A DNA stretch of 64,000 bases, from positions 1 through 64,000 of the forward strand of contig JAVXHY010000005.1 of NCBI GenBank assembly GCA_036656615.1, given 5' to 3'. The stretch's first letter is position 1. The number at the start of each line of letters is the position of its first letter. The notes under the pieces were generated by a model. The model was not told the DNA's origin. It made no database searches and saw only the letters and a list, made by a program, of their open reading frames with translations. This stretch comes from CAUPWF01 sp036656615 (GTDB lineage Bacteria > Bacillota > Clostridia > Lachnospirales > Lachnospiraceae). Below are positions 41,415-50,718 of the stretch, in pieces. The position numbers were made by a program, and so were the translations under genes.

Positions 41415-44312
41415 ATGACAAAGTATCAGAAAGCTTTTTTGAGAATAATCAGTGCTATTTTTTTGATTTTATTTTGCATAACTGTACCGGTTTGTGCGAA
41501 GGAACAGGAGAGATTTACGCTTCGTGTAGGTTATTGGGTGAATTATGGGATACAAGAGAATACAAATGGAAAACTTTCAGGTTATACATATGATTATATG
41601 ATGAAAATTGCAAGTCGAAATAATTGGAATATCAAGTTCATCCCCTGTGACTGGAATCAGGGAAGGGAGCTTCTCGCAACAGGTGAATTGGATGTCTTTG
41701 GCCCATTAGAAAAGACTTCAGAACGCGAACAGATATATGATTACCCAGAACGTTCTATGGGCGAAGAAAGTGGTATCATATATGTAAGAGAAGATAATAA
41801 TACAATTTTTTATGAAGATCCCAAAAGCATGGATGGTAAAACCATTGGAACGATGGAAGATAATTATTTTTTACAGAATTTAGAAACATACTGCAATGAT
41901 AATCAAATTAACATTCATGTAAGAGAATCTAATGATGCAAAAAAGCTTCAAGAAGGTCTAAAAAATGGAACCATTGATCTTTTGGCATCAGGAAGTATGC
42001 AATTGCAGAAGCATGCTAAGATAGTAAAAAGTTTTGTGGCACAACCATTTTACTACCCAACTACAAAGGGTAATCAATATGTTCTTGATGGTATAAACCA
42101 TGCAAATCGTGAAATACAAGAAGAAAATATTTATTATAATCAGGAGCTATATCATAAATACTATAAAGCAACAGCAGCTGAGAAAGTTGCTTTTACCAGA
42201 GAAGAAGCATCCTATCTTGAAACGGCACCTATATTAAAAGTTGGTTATCAAAAGGATAGCCCCCCATTTATATACTATGATAGCAAAAGTCTGGCACCTA
42301 AAGGCATGGTGGTAGATTTACTTCAAAGTGTTACTAAATTTTCGGGATTGAAATTTGAATATGTACCTATTGAAAAGGAGAACGATTACAAGAAAAAGAT
42401 AAAGGATGGAGAATTAGACTTTGTGTCAACGGTAGTTAAAAACGAGAATACAGAGAAGGTATATGGACTTCGGCCAACGGATACGATTATAGAAAGCACA
42501 TTGGTTTTTATTGTAAGACAGGGGGAACATCTAGCACAGGAGACTTGTACAATTGCAATTCCAGCGGAATGGATAGGAATAAAGAATCAAATAATGGATA
42601 ACTATCCAGATATCAAAGTGAAAACATATCGAACCATTCAGGAGTGTTTGGAAGTAGTGCAGACAAGACAGGCTGATGCAACAGTGCATAACATACTGTC
42701 AGCAGATCGTGTGCTAAAGCCTTTGAAATATCAAGATCTTTCTATTCATAATATGCATAAAGGCAGCCTGTCAATGGGTCTTGGAATGTCTCCGGAACAA
42801 TCACCGATTTTATTGTCTGTGATTAATAAATCTATTCGAACAATTGATGAACCTGCCATTAATCAAGCAGTTTATGAACATGTAGTAGGGATGCCATATC
42901 ATCCTTCGATGTCGGAGCGTATAACATATAATGCACCAGTACTGATCTTAAGCATATTGTTTTTTTGTTTTATTATACTGTTACTATCTTTGATGTCTCG
43001 GCGTAAGTTGAATCAACTTGCATATTATGATCCTTTGACAGGTGAAATGAATATGAACAAATTTAAAGAAGAGATGAAAAAGATTCTAAATAAATCAGAT
43101 AAAAAGAAAGCAGTTATGGTTCTGGATATAGATAAATTCAAATCTATCAACAATTTTTATGGATATAAGTGTGGAGATGAAATGCTCAAACTTATGGCCA
43201 AAGCACTTCGCACCGTTTGCGCTTCGGATACCATAATCTGCAGAGGAACGGCGGATAAATTCTACCTCTTTTTTACATATTTTAATGAGAACAGATTGAA
43301 TGAACAGTTTCATATTTGTACGAAAGCAGTGGAAGATAGTATCAGAGAATACAAACCGTCCTGTAAGGTAATTCTAAGTGCTGGAATTTGTGTGATTCAG
43401 CCAGAGGATCAAAATATCAGTGCAATAATAGATCGTGCAAATATTGCCAGCAAACAGGTGAAAAATTATCATATTAGTAGTTATGAACTATATGACTCAA
43501 CGATGTATGATCAGATTAATAATGCTAGAACCATTGAAAATAATATGTCTCTCGCATTGGAACGAGAAGAATTTATCGTATATTTACAACCAAAGATTGA
43601 ACTTGCAACAAATAAGATCGTAGGCGCAGAGGCCTTGGTACGATGGAACAATCCAGAAAAAGGATTGATATTTCCAAATGAGTTTATTCCACTTTTTGAG
43701 CAGAATGGATTTATTGTGAATTTAGATTTTTATGTACTTGAACAGGTGTGTAAATTACTTGCAAAATGGGAAGTAGAGAATAGAGCACTCTTTACGATTT
43801 CGATTAATTTATCAAGGCGACATTTGCTTCATGCAAATACCGTGGATAGAATACGGGAGATTGTGTTTAAATATGGTGTGGAGCCTAGATTCATAGAAGT
43901 GGAGCTCACAGAAAGAGCATTTGATAACTGCGATATTCCATCGATTTTAAATTTATTTAAGGAATTGCATATGTGCGGATTTACGGTATCGGTGGATGAT
44001 TTTGGAGCCGGATATTCGTCCCTTTCTCTTTTGAAAGATTTGCCAATTGATGTATTGAAAATCGATAAATCTTTCTTTGGCTATGAACAAAATTGTACCA
44101 GTGAAAAAATGGGGATTTTATTGGAAAGTGTTATTTCACTATCACGCCGTTTACATATTAAAACAGTGTCGGAAGGTGTAGAAACAAAGCAACAGGTAGC
44201 GATGTTGCTAAACTTAGGCTGCGATATAGTGCAAGGATATTATTTTGCCAAACCAATGCCAATGGAGCAATTGGAAAAACGATTAGAAGCAGGAATGATT
44301 TTTGAAGGTTGA
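41415..44312 (+). CDS. Membrane EAL phosphodiesterase with two solute-binding sensor domains
   Basis: A 965-residue sensor. A signal peptide (about 1-28, ending VCAKE) exports two SBP_bac_3-type domains: about 32-245 (LRVGYWVNYGIQEN; GELDVFGPLEKTSERE) and about 272-490 (LKVGYQKDSPPFIYYDSKSL; GELDFVSTVVKNENTEKVYG). A membrane helix (about 508-528) leads to a GGDEF domain with RGTADKF in place of GGDEF, so cyclase activity is unlikely. A complete EAL domain (about 715-960) has EALVRW, ELTERAF, DDFGAGYSSLSLLKDLPIDV, KIDKSFF and QGYYFAKPMP. It probably degrades cyclic di-GMP when a small ligand binds outside. It follows GAGGAGG and has its own promoter inside the cobalamin cluster. Confidence 0.88.
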   Translation: MTKYQKAFLRIISAIFLILFCITVPVCAKEQERFTLRVGYWVNYGIQENTNGKLSGYTYDYMMKIASRNNWNIKFIPCDWNQGRELLATGELDVFGPLEKTSEREQIYDYPERSMGEESGIIYVREDNNTIFYEDPKSMDGKTIGTMEDNYFLQNLETYCNDNQINIHVRESNDAKKLQEGLKNGTIDLLASGSMQLQKHAKIVKSFVAQPFYYPTTKGNQYVLDGINHANREIQEENIYYNQELYHKYYKATAAEKVAFTREEASYLETAPILKVGYQKDSPPFIYYDSKSLAPKGMVVDLLQSVTKFSGLKFEYVPIEKENDYKKKIKDGELDFVSTVVKNENTEKVYGLRPTDTIIESTLVFIVRQGEHLAQETCTIAIPAEWIGIKNQIMDNYPDIKVKTYRTIQECLEVVQTRQADATVHNILSADRVLKPLKYQDLSIHNMHKGSLSMGLGMSPEQSPILLSVINKSIRTIDEPAINQAVYEHVVGMPYHPSMSERITYNAPVLILSILFFCFIILLLSLMSRRKLNQLAYYDPLTGEMNMNKFKEEMKKILNKSDKKKAVMVLDIDKFKSINNFYGYKCGDEMLKLMAKALRTVCASDTIICRGTADKFYLFFTYFNENRLNEQFHICTKAVEDSIREYKPSCKVILSAGICVIQPEDQNISAIIDRANIASKQVKNYHISSYELYDSTMYDQINNARTIENNMSLALEREEFIVYLQPKIELATNKIVGAEALVRWNNPEKGLIFPNEFIPLFEQNGFIVNLDFYVLEQVCKLLAKWEVENRALFTISINLSRRHLLHANTVDRIREIVFKYGVEPRFIEVELTERAFDNCDIPSILNLFKELHMCGFTVSVDDFGAGYSSLSLLKDLPIDVLKIDKSFFGYEQNCTSEKMGILLESVISLSRRLHIKTVSEGVETKQQVAMLLNLGCDIVQGYYFAKPMPMEQLEKRLEAGMIFEG

Positions 44313-44321
44313 GGTAGCCGA

Positions 44322-45041
44322 ATGAAAACAGTAATTATTGGTGATAGCTTTACAGAAGGTATGCCAGGTGCGGCATATTGGAACTATTTTTATGATAAAT
44401 CCCAGTTAATCAATAAAGGTGTTTGTGGTGATACCTTGTACGGTGCATCTAAAAGAGTCATGAGAATGTTACATAGTAAGGATGGTCAAAAGATAGATCA
44501 TTATATAATCCAGATTGGAACCAATGATGTGTTGTTACCGGTATTGATGAAGCATTCCAAGTATTGGAAAAGAGTAGTGAAAGTAAAAGGGTGTTTGTTT
44601 GGCAGCATCCCCTGCAGAGATATCAACGATTTTAAAATTGGATATGAACAGTTGATTTTAACACTTCTAAGAAATAAGAAGAAGGTGGGTATCATTGGTT
44701 TACCCTTGGTAGAAAATAGTTTGCTACGAATGGATGATACGATGCAGGAATATCATGTGGTCGTTCAAGACTTAGCAAGAAAGTATCACCTTGGCTATGT
44801 AGATTTAAGAGCTTGGGAGATATGGAAGAAGAAAGAAAACCAGGGCACTTATTTTTATGGGAAGACGAATCTAGGTAACTTCATAGATACGGTATTTACC
44901 TCATTCCTTCCATTTGGCAATACTGTTTCCAAAATGAGGGGATTGGCAGTGACGGTGGATGGAATTCATCCAAACAAAAGTACAGCCAAGGCTCTTGCAA
45001 AATTAGTAGAGGAGAAATTTTTATTCAATACAATTGATTGA
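44322..45041 (+). CDS. SGNH/GDSL-family hydrolase
   Basis: A 239-residue protein, 9 bp after the EAL gene and probably cotranscribed. It has the four SGNH blocks: Ser in VIIGDSFTEG, Gly in KGVCGDTLYG, Asn in IQIGTNDVLL and Asp/His in VDGIHPNKSTAKAL. No signal peptide, so it acts in the cytosol. Substrate unknown; the family includes esterases and carbohydrate deacetylases. The stop codon overlaps the -35 of the riboswitch promoter. Confidence 0.8.
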   Translation: MKTVIIGDSFTEGMPGAAYWNYFYDKSQLINKGVCGDTLYGASKRVMRMLHSKDGQKIDHYIIQIGTNDVLLPVLMKHSKYWKRVVKVKGCLFGSIPCRDINDFKIGYEQLILTLLRNKKKVGIIGLPLVENSLLRMDDTMQEYHVVVQDLARKYHLGYVDLRAWEIWKKKENQGTYFYGKTNLGNFIDTVFTSFLPFGNTVSKMRGLAVTVDGIHPNKSTAKALAKLVEEKFLFNTID

Positions 45042-45066
45042 CGTTTATCAGATCAAATGCTATTAT
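45038..45066 (+). promoter_or_regulatory. Promoter of the cobalamin riboswitch transcript
   Basis: TTGACG (45,038-45,043), 17 bp, TATTAT (45,061-45,066). The start point near 45,073 lies about 20 bp before the riboswitch. Confidence 0.7.
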
Positions 45067-45089
45067 GATAGATAGGTTTGAATTTATAG

Positions 45090-45280
45090 TTTGAAAGATA
45101 CAACCATATATATGGTTTGGGGAAACAGGTTAGAATCCTGTGCAATACCCGTTGCTGTATTGGAGTAGCAATATACGAAACTGAAGGAGCGTTTTCACTC
45201 AATCAGGGCTCTGCCACTGTGATTAGAATCATGGGAAGGCAGTATATTGTGTTTGATGCCTAAGTCAGAACACCCACTTT
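45090..45280 (+). ncRNA. Adenosylcobalamin riboswitch
   Basis: The 309-bp gap before cbiM contains a cobalamin aptamer. The conserved core reads GCCACTG (45,213-45,219), then ATGGGAAGGC (45,231-45,240), and downstream GATGCCTAAGTCAG (45,255-45,268), the B12-box arrangement. Upstream GGGGAAACAGG and AATCCTGTGCAATACCC form the expected P3/P4 part. It should switch off the cobalt-uptake and corrin genes when adenosylcobalamin is plentiful. Edges are approximate. Confidence 0.93.
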
Positions 45281-45290
45281 TAAAGAATTT

Positions 45291-45332
45291 GAATCCGAAA
45301 AGAGCTGTTTGCTTTTTTCTGTTACGGGATTA
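45291..45332 (+). promoter_or_regulatory. Expression-platform hairpin of the riboswitch
   Basis: AATCCG/CGGGATT and AAAAGAGC/GCTTTTTT can pair (45,291-45,332). The stem contains a T-run (45,312-45,318), so it may act as a terminator or sequester sequence just before the AAAAGGAG site (45,337-45,344). The exact switching mechanism cannot be decided by eye. Confidence 0.5.
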
Positions 45333-45350
45333 TAACAAAAGGAGAGAAAA

Positions 45351-46106
45351 ATGACAACAAAACAAAAGTTTATGATGAAAGTTTCACTGGTATTTGTTCT
45401 ATGCTTCGGCATTACTCCAACAGTGAATGCAATGCACATTATGGAAGGTTATCTTCCGGCTGGGTATTGTATTGCGTGGGGAGTTCTATGTATTCCATTT
45501 CTATTAGCAGGGGTATTTTCCCTGAAAAAAATCGTAAGTAATCACCAAAAGACATTGTTAATATTAGCTATGGTTGGGGCATATGCATTTGTATTGTCTG
45601 CCCTTAAGATACCATCAGTTTCAGGCAGTAGTTCGCATCCTACTGGTACAGGCCTTTCTGCCATGCTTTTTGGCCCGGCCATTACAGCCATTATTGGATT
45701 GATTGTATTGCTGTTTCAGGCAATCTTATTAGCACATGGGGGACTGACTACATTAGGAGCGAATACGTTTTCTATGGCGATTGCAGGACCATTGGTATCT
45801 TTTGGTATTTATAAATTAGGACATAAATTAAAATGGAATCACTTGGTATCTGTCTTCCTGGCTGCCAGTTTAGGGGATTTATTTACTTACTGTGTGACCT
45901 CTTTTCAATTGGCACTTGCTTTCCCAGCTGAAGTTGGGGGGGTGGGAGCTTCTATAGTCAAATTCCTTGGTATTTTTGCAGTGACCCAGGTCCCATTAGC
46001 TGTGATTGAGGGAATCCTAACAGTGATTGTAGTCATGGGATTAGAAACCTATGCAAAGAGTGAATTGCTAGAGATTGGATTTTTGAAAGGAGTGACACAA
46101 TCATGA
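45351..46106 (+). CDS. cbiM: Cobalt ECF transporter, S component
   Basis: CbiM is the metal-binding membrane component of the CbiMNQO cobalt importer. The 251-residue protein has a signal peptide cleaved before Met-His (VNAMHIMEGYLPAGYC), which creates the N-terminal metal site with conserved His. Further family motifs are SVSGSSSHPTGTGLSAMLFG and LLAHGGLTTLGANTFSMAIA. About six membrane segments. ATG 45,351 follows AAAAGGAGAG. First gene under the riboswitch; it overlaps cbiN by ATGA. Confidence 0.94.
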   Translation: MTTKQKFMMKVSLVFVLCFGITPTVNAMHIMEGYLPAGYCIAWGVLCIPFLLAGVFSLKKIVSNHQKTLLILAMVGAYAFVLSALKIPSVSGSSSHPTGTGLSAMLFGPAITAIIGLIVLLFQAILLAHGGLTTLGANTFSMAIAGPLVSFGIYKLGHKLKWNHLVSVFLAASLGDLFTYCVTSFQLALAFPAEVGGVGASIVKFLGIFAVTQVPLAVIEGILTVIVVMGLETYAKSELLEIGFLKGVTQS

Positions 46107-46396
46107 GTAAAAGGATAAATGTAACGGTATTTATATTGCTTCTTATTTGTCTGCTTATAGGCGTTGTGCCACTGATTGCAATCAAAGGTTCGGAATTTGC
46201 AGGAGCGGATGGACAGGCAGAGGAAGCAATTACAGAAATCAATCCGTCTTATGAAGCTTGGGCATCCCCCCTTATGGAGCCGCCGGGAGGAGAAACGGAA
46301 TCTTTATTATTTTCATTACAGGCTGCCCTTGGAGCAGGTGTATTTGGTTATGGACTGGGTGTACTGAAAGAGCGAAAAAAACACCAGAAGGAGTAA
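46103..46396 (+). CDS. cbiN: Cobalt transport accessory protein
   Basis: CbiN helps CbiM load metal. The 97-residue protein has two membrane segments (about 7-26 and 68-88) flanking an extracellular loop with EFAGADGQAEEAITEINPSY, the family signature. It begins in the cbiM stop codon (ATGA) and lies 4 bp before cbiQ. Confidence 0.92.
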   Translation: MSKRINVTVFILLLICLLIGVVPLIAIKGSEFAGADGQAEEAITEINPSYEAWASPLMEPPGGETESLLFSLQAALGAGVFGYGLGVLKERKKHQKE

Positions 46397-46400
46397 GTGC

Positions 46401-47180
46401 ATGATTCTGATTGATAAACTAGCATATTCGTCAAAAATACGATTTGAGAGCCCGTACTTAAAATGTTTTTTTGCAATTGCCAATTTAGTAATCTGTATGA
46501 CCACTGCTTCTTTTACAGTTTCGATTATTATGATATTAATTATGGGAGGCTGTGCAGTTTATTTTAGCAGAGCTTCCTTTTCTTACTATATAAAGCTGAT
46601 GCTGATACCGGCAGTTTTTTTACTTTTTAGTACCATTACGATTGTATTGAATTTATCAAAAATACCCTTTGATTTATTTGCATTTCCCATTGGCAACTAT
46701 TATATAACTGGAAGTATTCAGTCTTTTTGGATGGGAATCAATCTTATGGTCAAAGCTTTTGGATGTGTAAGCTGTTTGTATTTCTTAATATTGACCACTC
46801 CGATGATTGATTTGTTGGAAGTGTTAAGAAGGCTTCGGGTTCCGTCCATTATAATAGAACTGATGATGTTAATGTACCGATTTATTTTTGTGCTTTTGGA
46901 TATGGGAAATGCCATATTGACGGCACAGAACTGTCGGCTTGGTCATAAAGATATCAAATCTTCGATCACATCCATGGGACATATGCTCGCAGTCCTGTTG
47001 GTACGCGCATATCAAAAGTCGGATTGCATCTATAATTCTATGGAGGCACGAGGCTATGATGGTCATCTTAAAGTAGTCATTTGTATGAAAAAAGCCAATC
47101 CAACTCATACTTTATCTGTAGTATTCATAGAAATATGTATGGTTGGTCTTGCGATATTATGTACCTATTATCACATATAG
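46401..47180 (+). CDS. cbiQ: Cobalt ECF transporter, T component
   Basis: The 259-residue transmembrane coupling protein of CbiMNQO. It has about five membrane segments and the cytoplasmic coupling helices with the Ala-Arg-Gly motif (SMEARGYDGHLK). The opening DKLAYSSKIRFESPYLKCFF is typical of CbiQ. ATG 46,401 follows AAGGAGTAAGTG. It lies between cbiN and cbiO. Confidence 0.9.
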   Translation: MILIDKLAYSSKIRFESPYLKCFFAIANLVICMTTASFTVSIIMILIMGGCAVYFSRASFSYYIKLMLIPAVFLLFSTITIVLNLSKIPFDLFAFPIGNYYITGSIQSFWMGINLMVKAFGCVSCLYFLILTTPMIDLLEVLRRLRVPSIIIELMMLMYRFIFVLLDMGNAILTAQNCRLGHKDIKSSITSMGHMLAVLLVRAYQKSDCIYNSMEARGYDGHLKVVICMKKANPTHTLSVVFIEICMVGLAILCTYYHI

Positions 47181-47203
47181 AATAAGAAATACTGGAGTAT
47201 GCA

Positions 47204-48046
47204 ATGAAAGAAAAAATATTATTAGAAATAAAGAATCTTACCTTTCGGTATGAAGACGGAACAAAAGCACTCTCACAGGTGAATTTAAACATCAAAGAGG
47301 GAGAGAAAATAGCAATTTTAGGTGCAAATGGATCGGGTAAGTCAACCCTTTTTCTCTGTCTAGTAGGTCTTCTAAAACCTCAGGAAGGAGAAATCTTATT
47401 TCAGGGAGCACCGGTGGATTATTCCAGAAAAGGGCTGCGAGATCTAAGAAAATGTATAGGTATTGTATTTCAAGAGCCGGATAATCAATTGTTTTCAGCC
47501 AGCGTATATCAGGAAATCTCATTTGGTCCTATGAACCTTGGATGGGAGGAAGAGAAAGTAAAGCTTGAGGTGGATCGAGTCATACAAGAACTAGAGATTA
47601 CATCTTTTCAAGATAAGCCCACTCACTTTTTAAGTGGAGGGGAGAAGAAACAAGTATCTATCGCAGATATCATTGCCATGAATCCAGAAGTAATTCTTAT
47701 GGATGAACCAACTTCTGCTTTGGATCCAAAGCATAGTGAAATGGTGAATCAGACCATTGAACAATTATGTAAAGCAGGCATTACATTGCTTATTTCTACT
47801 CATGATGGAGATTATGCAATGGAATGGGCGGATCGTATTGTTCTTTTTCATGAAGGATGTGTAGAACGAATCGGACCACCGGAACTGATTTTTCAGGATA
47901 TAGAATTATTAGAAAGAACCCATCAAACAAAGCCTAAAGTATTACAATTATATCATACACTAACAGAAATTGGCTTACTAGAAGAACAAGTGGTCATTCC
48001 CAAAAGTATCAAGGAATTACAACAATGTCTGGAGAAGCTTGGATAG
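47204..48046 (+). CDS. cbiO: Cobalt ECF transporter, ATPase
   Basis: The 280-residue ATP-binding subunit of the cobalt importer. Walker A is GANGSGKSTLFLCLVGLL, Q-loop GIVFQEPDNQLFSA, signature LSGGEKKQVSIADIIAM and Walker B VILMDEPTSALDP, followed by the His switch (STHDGDYAM). ECF-type spacing throughout. It follows cbiQ by 23 bp and precedes cbiK by 19 bp. Confidence 0.93.
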   Translation: MKEKILLEIKNLTFRYEDGTKALSQVNLNIKEGEKIAILGANGSGKSTLFLCLVGLLKPQEGEILFQGAPVDYSRKGLRDLRKCIGIVFQEPDNQLFSASVYQEISFGPMNLGWEEEKVKLEVDRVIQELEITSFQDKPTHFLSGGEKKQVSIADIIAMNPEVILMDEPTSALDPKHSEMVNQTIEQLCKAGITLLISTHDGDYAMEWADRIVLFHEGCVERIGPPELIFQDIELLERTHQTKPKVLQLYHTLTEIGLLEEQVVIPKSIKELQQCLEKLG

Positions 48047-48065
48047 CATATGAGAGGAGTAGATC

Positions 48066-48857
48066 ATGGAAAGAGTGCAGCATAAGAAAAAAAAGGGGAT
48101 TTTAGTTGTTAGCTTTGGAACCAGTCATTTAGATACCATGGAAAAAACGGTTGCTGCAATTGAACAGCAAATTCAGGAAACTTATAGAGAGTATGTAGTT
48201 TATCGTGCTTTTACCAGTGGTATGATTATTAAGAAATTGAAGAAGGAAGCACAAATCAGCATACCCAATGTAACCCAGGCATTGCACACGATGTGGGAAG
48301 ACCAAATAGAAACTGTGATTGTACAACCAACTCATATTATCAATGGAATAGAAAATGACAAAATGATAGATGAGGTCATGCAGCTTTCCAATCAGTTCAA
48401 AAAAGTCAGAATTGGGAAACCCTTGTTAAGTAGTGTAGAGGATTATAAAAGAAGTATTCATAGCATTATGGAACAAGTGGAGATACCCCAGGATGAGGCT
48501 TTGGTTTTTATGGGACATGGGACGGATCATCATGCCAACTCAGCATATCCCATGTTGGAATATACGTTTCATGCATTGGGTTACACCAATGTGCTTGTTG
48601 GTACCGTAGAAGGATTCCCAGATTTAAAGCTGGTTATAAATAAATTAGAAATTTCAGAGATGAAACGTGTGACCTTAATGCCATTTATGGTAGTCGCCGG
48701 AGATCATGCGAAAAATGATATGGCAGGGGAGGAAGATTCTTGGAAGACCGAATTAGAGAAGCGTGGATTTCAGGTTCGGGTTATCTTAAAGGGACTGGGA
48801 GAATTCCGTGGGATCCGAAATATATTTGTAGAACATATCAGTGAGGCAATGGAATGA
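48066..48857 (+). CDS. cbiK: Sirohydrochlorin cobaltochelatase
   Basis: CbiK inserts cobalt into sirohydrochlorin, the committed step of the anaerobic corrin route. The 263-residue protein begins GILVVSFGTSHLDTMEKTVA and has two His metal sites: VQPTHIINGIEND and FMGHGTDHHANSAYPMLEYT, with LMPFMVVAGDHAKNDMAGEE. No signal peptide, so it is cytosolic. The gene overlaps cbiD by ATGA. Confidence 0.93.
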   Translation: MERVQHKKKKGILVVSFGTSHLDTMEKTVAAIEQQIQETYREYVVYRAFTSGMIIKKLKKEAQISIPNVTQALHTMWEDQIETVIVQPTHIINGIENDKMIDEVMQLSNQFKKVRIGKPLLSSVEDYKRSIHSIMEQVEIPQDEALVFMGHGTDHHANSAYPMLEYTFHALGYTNVLVGTVEGFPDLKLVINKLEISEMKRVTLMPFMVVAGDHAKNDMAGEEDSWKTELEKRGFQVRVILKGLGEFRGIRNIFVEHISEAME

Positions 48858-49975
48858 CCAAGAAAAAATTAAGAAATGGATATACCACCGGAAGCTGTAG
48901 TGCAGCAGCTGCCAAAGCTGCACTTTGGATGTTGTTAACCAAAGAAATCATACAGGAAGTATCTATCATCACACCAAACCATACCCCATTATATCTGGAA
49001 GTTGAAGATATTGTAAAGAAGGAAGATTGGGTATCTTGTGGAATTAGAAAAGATGCAGGAGATGACCCTGATATGACCAATGGGATTCTAGTATATGCCA
49101 CTGTGTCCAAAATAGAAACAGGAATTATCATTGAGGGTGGTCTTGGTATTGGACGTGTGACGAGAAAAGGATTGCAGCAGAAAGTGGGAGAAGCAGCGAT
49201 TAATAAAGTACCCCGTCAGATGATTCAAAAGGAAATAGAAGATATTTGTGAACACGTTTCATATTCAGGAGGAATTCACGTATGTATTTCTATTCCAGAG
49301 GGAGAAAAGCTTGCAGTACATACGTTTAACCCACGTCTTGGCATTATGGGTGGATTATCTATACTTGGTACAACGGGAATTGTAGAACCCATGAGTGAAA
49401 AAGCATTGATTGACACCATTTATGTAGAAATGAATTATCTAAAAGAGAATGGACATGAATATTGCTATATCGTGCCGGGGAATTATGGCAGTGATTTTCT
49501 TACAGATGAATTAAAATTCAATATGGATGATGCTGTAAAGTGCAGTAATTATATCGGAGAAACCATAGAGTTTGCAAAGCAATTAGGGTTGAAAGGCATT
49601 TTGTTTGTAGGTCATATTGGGAAATTTGTTAAATTGGCAGCAGGGATTATGAATACCCATTCTCAAATGGCCGATGCCAGAATGGAGATTATGGGAGTGC
49701 ATGCAGCTCTAGCCGGAGCAGATCAACAGACGGTAACAGAGATTATGAATGGTGTGACAACAACTGAAGTATTGGAACTTCTAGACAAAAAAGAACTTTT
49801 AAACAACACCATGGCAAGTATTATGAAACATATAGATGTGCATTTGCAAAGGAAAGCATCTCAACAATTGCAAATTGGTGCAATTGTGTTTTCCGAAGCT
49901 TATGGTGTATTGGGACAGACATCTCAAGTAAATCAATTGGTAAGGCAGTGTCAAAAAGGGAGAAGGACAGAATGA
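48854..49975 (+). CDS. cbiD: Cobalt-precorrin-5B C1-methyltransferase
   Basis: CbiD methylates C-1 of the contracted corrin ring. The 373-residue protein begins LRNGYTTGSCSAAAAKAALW, the family signature, with GGLGIGRVTRKGLQ, NPRLGIMGGLSILGTTGIVE and GHIGKFVKLAAGIMNTHSQM further on. Full length. It starts in the cbiK stop and overlaps cbiL by ATGA. Confidence 0.94.
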   Translation: MTKKKLRNGYTTGSCSAAAAKAALWMLLTKEIIQEVSIITPNHTPLYLEVEDIVKKEDWVSCGIRKDAGDDPDMTNGILVYATVSKIETGIIIEGGLGIGRVTRKGLQQKVGEAAINKVPRQMIQKEIEDICEHVSYSGGIHVCISIPEGEKLAVHTFNPRLGIMGGLSILGTTGIVEPMSEKALIDTIYVEMNYLKENGHEYCYIVPGNYGSDFLTDELKFNMDDAVKCSNYIGETIEFAKQLGLKGILFVGHIGKFVKLAAGIMNTHSQMADARMEIMGVHAALAGADQQTVTEIMNGVTTTEVLELLDKKELLNNTMASIMKHIDVHLQRKASQQLQIGAIVFSEAYGVLGQTSQVNQLVRQCQKGRRTE

Positions 49976-50718
49976 GCGGAACACTATATGGAATAGGGGT
50001 AGGACCTGGGGACCCTGAATTATTAACTATTAAAGCAATTCGGACAATTAAAAATTGTCAAGTGATTGCAATCGCAGTGTCAGATTGTGAGTTTACGGAT
50101 CCTGTATTTGAAAGTCATTCCAGTACAAATATGCAGAAATATTTAGATCGATGTGTGGCATATCAAATCGTGCTTCCAGAATTGCCCATGATTGCAGATA
50201 TGGAATTGCTTTATTTACCTATGCCTATGATTAAGGATAAGGAACGTTTAAAAGAAGCCCATGAGAAAGGCGCAAAGGCATTGGGGATTTTACTGGATGA
50301 AGAGAAACATGTGGCAGTTCTGACACTGGGAGATCCAACGGTATATTCCACCTATCTTTACCTCCATAAACGTATGACAGCCCGAGGATATCAAACAAAA
50401 ATCATTCCAGGAATTCCTTCATTTTGCGCAGTTGCAGCAAGACTAAATGTTGGATTGGTAGAAAATAAAGAAGAATTACATATTCTTCCAGCATCGTATG
50501 GAATAGAAGAAGGATTATCACTTTCTGGAACCAAAGTATTCATGAAGGCAGGTAAAAGTATGCCTTTTGTGAAACAGAAAGTAAAAGAACAACATATGAA
50601 ATTTCAAATGATTGAAAATTGTGGAATGGAAAATGAACATATTTATCATTCCGTAGAGGATGTGCCGGATCAAGCCAGTTATTATTCGTTGATCATTATG
50701 AAGGAGGAGAATCAATGA
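49972..50718 (+). CDS. cbiL: Cobalt-precorrin-2 C20-methyltransferase
   Basis: CbiL methylates C-20. ATG 49,972 is the start, inside the cbiD stop (ATGA) with GGGAGAAGGACAG upstream; the frame opens earlier at 49,948 inside cbiD. The 248-residue protein has MSGTLYGIGVGPGDPELLTI, the S-adenosylmethionine GDPTVYSTYLYLHKR region and IPGIPSFCAVAARL, as in C20-methyltransferases. It overlaps cbiF by ATGA. Confidence 0.93.
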   Translation: MSGTLYGIGVGPGDPELLTIKAIRTIKNCQVIAIAVSDCEFTDPVFESHSSTNMQKYLDRCVAYQIVLPELPMIADMELLYLPMPMIKDKERLKEAHEKGAKALGILLDEEKHVAVLTLGDPTVYSTYLYLHKRMTARGYQTKIIPGIPSFCAVAARLNVGLVENKEELHILPASYGIEEGLSLSGTKVFMKAGKSMPFVKQKVKEQHMKFQMIENCGMENEHIYHSVEDVPDQASYYSLIIMKEENQ

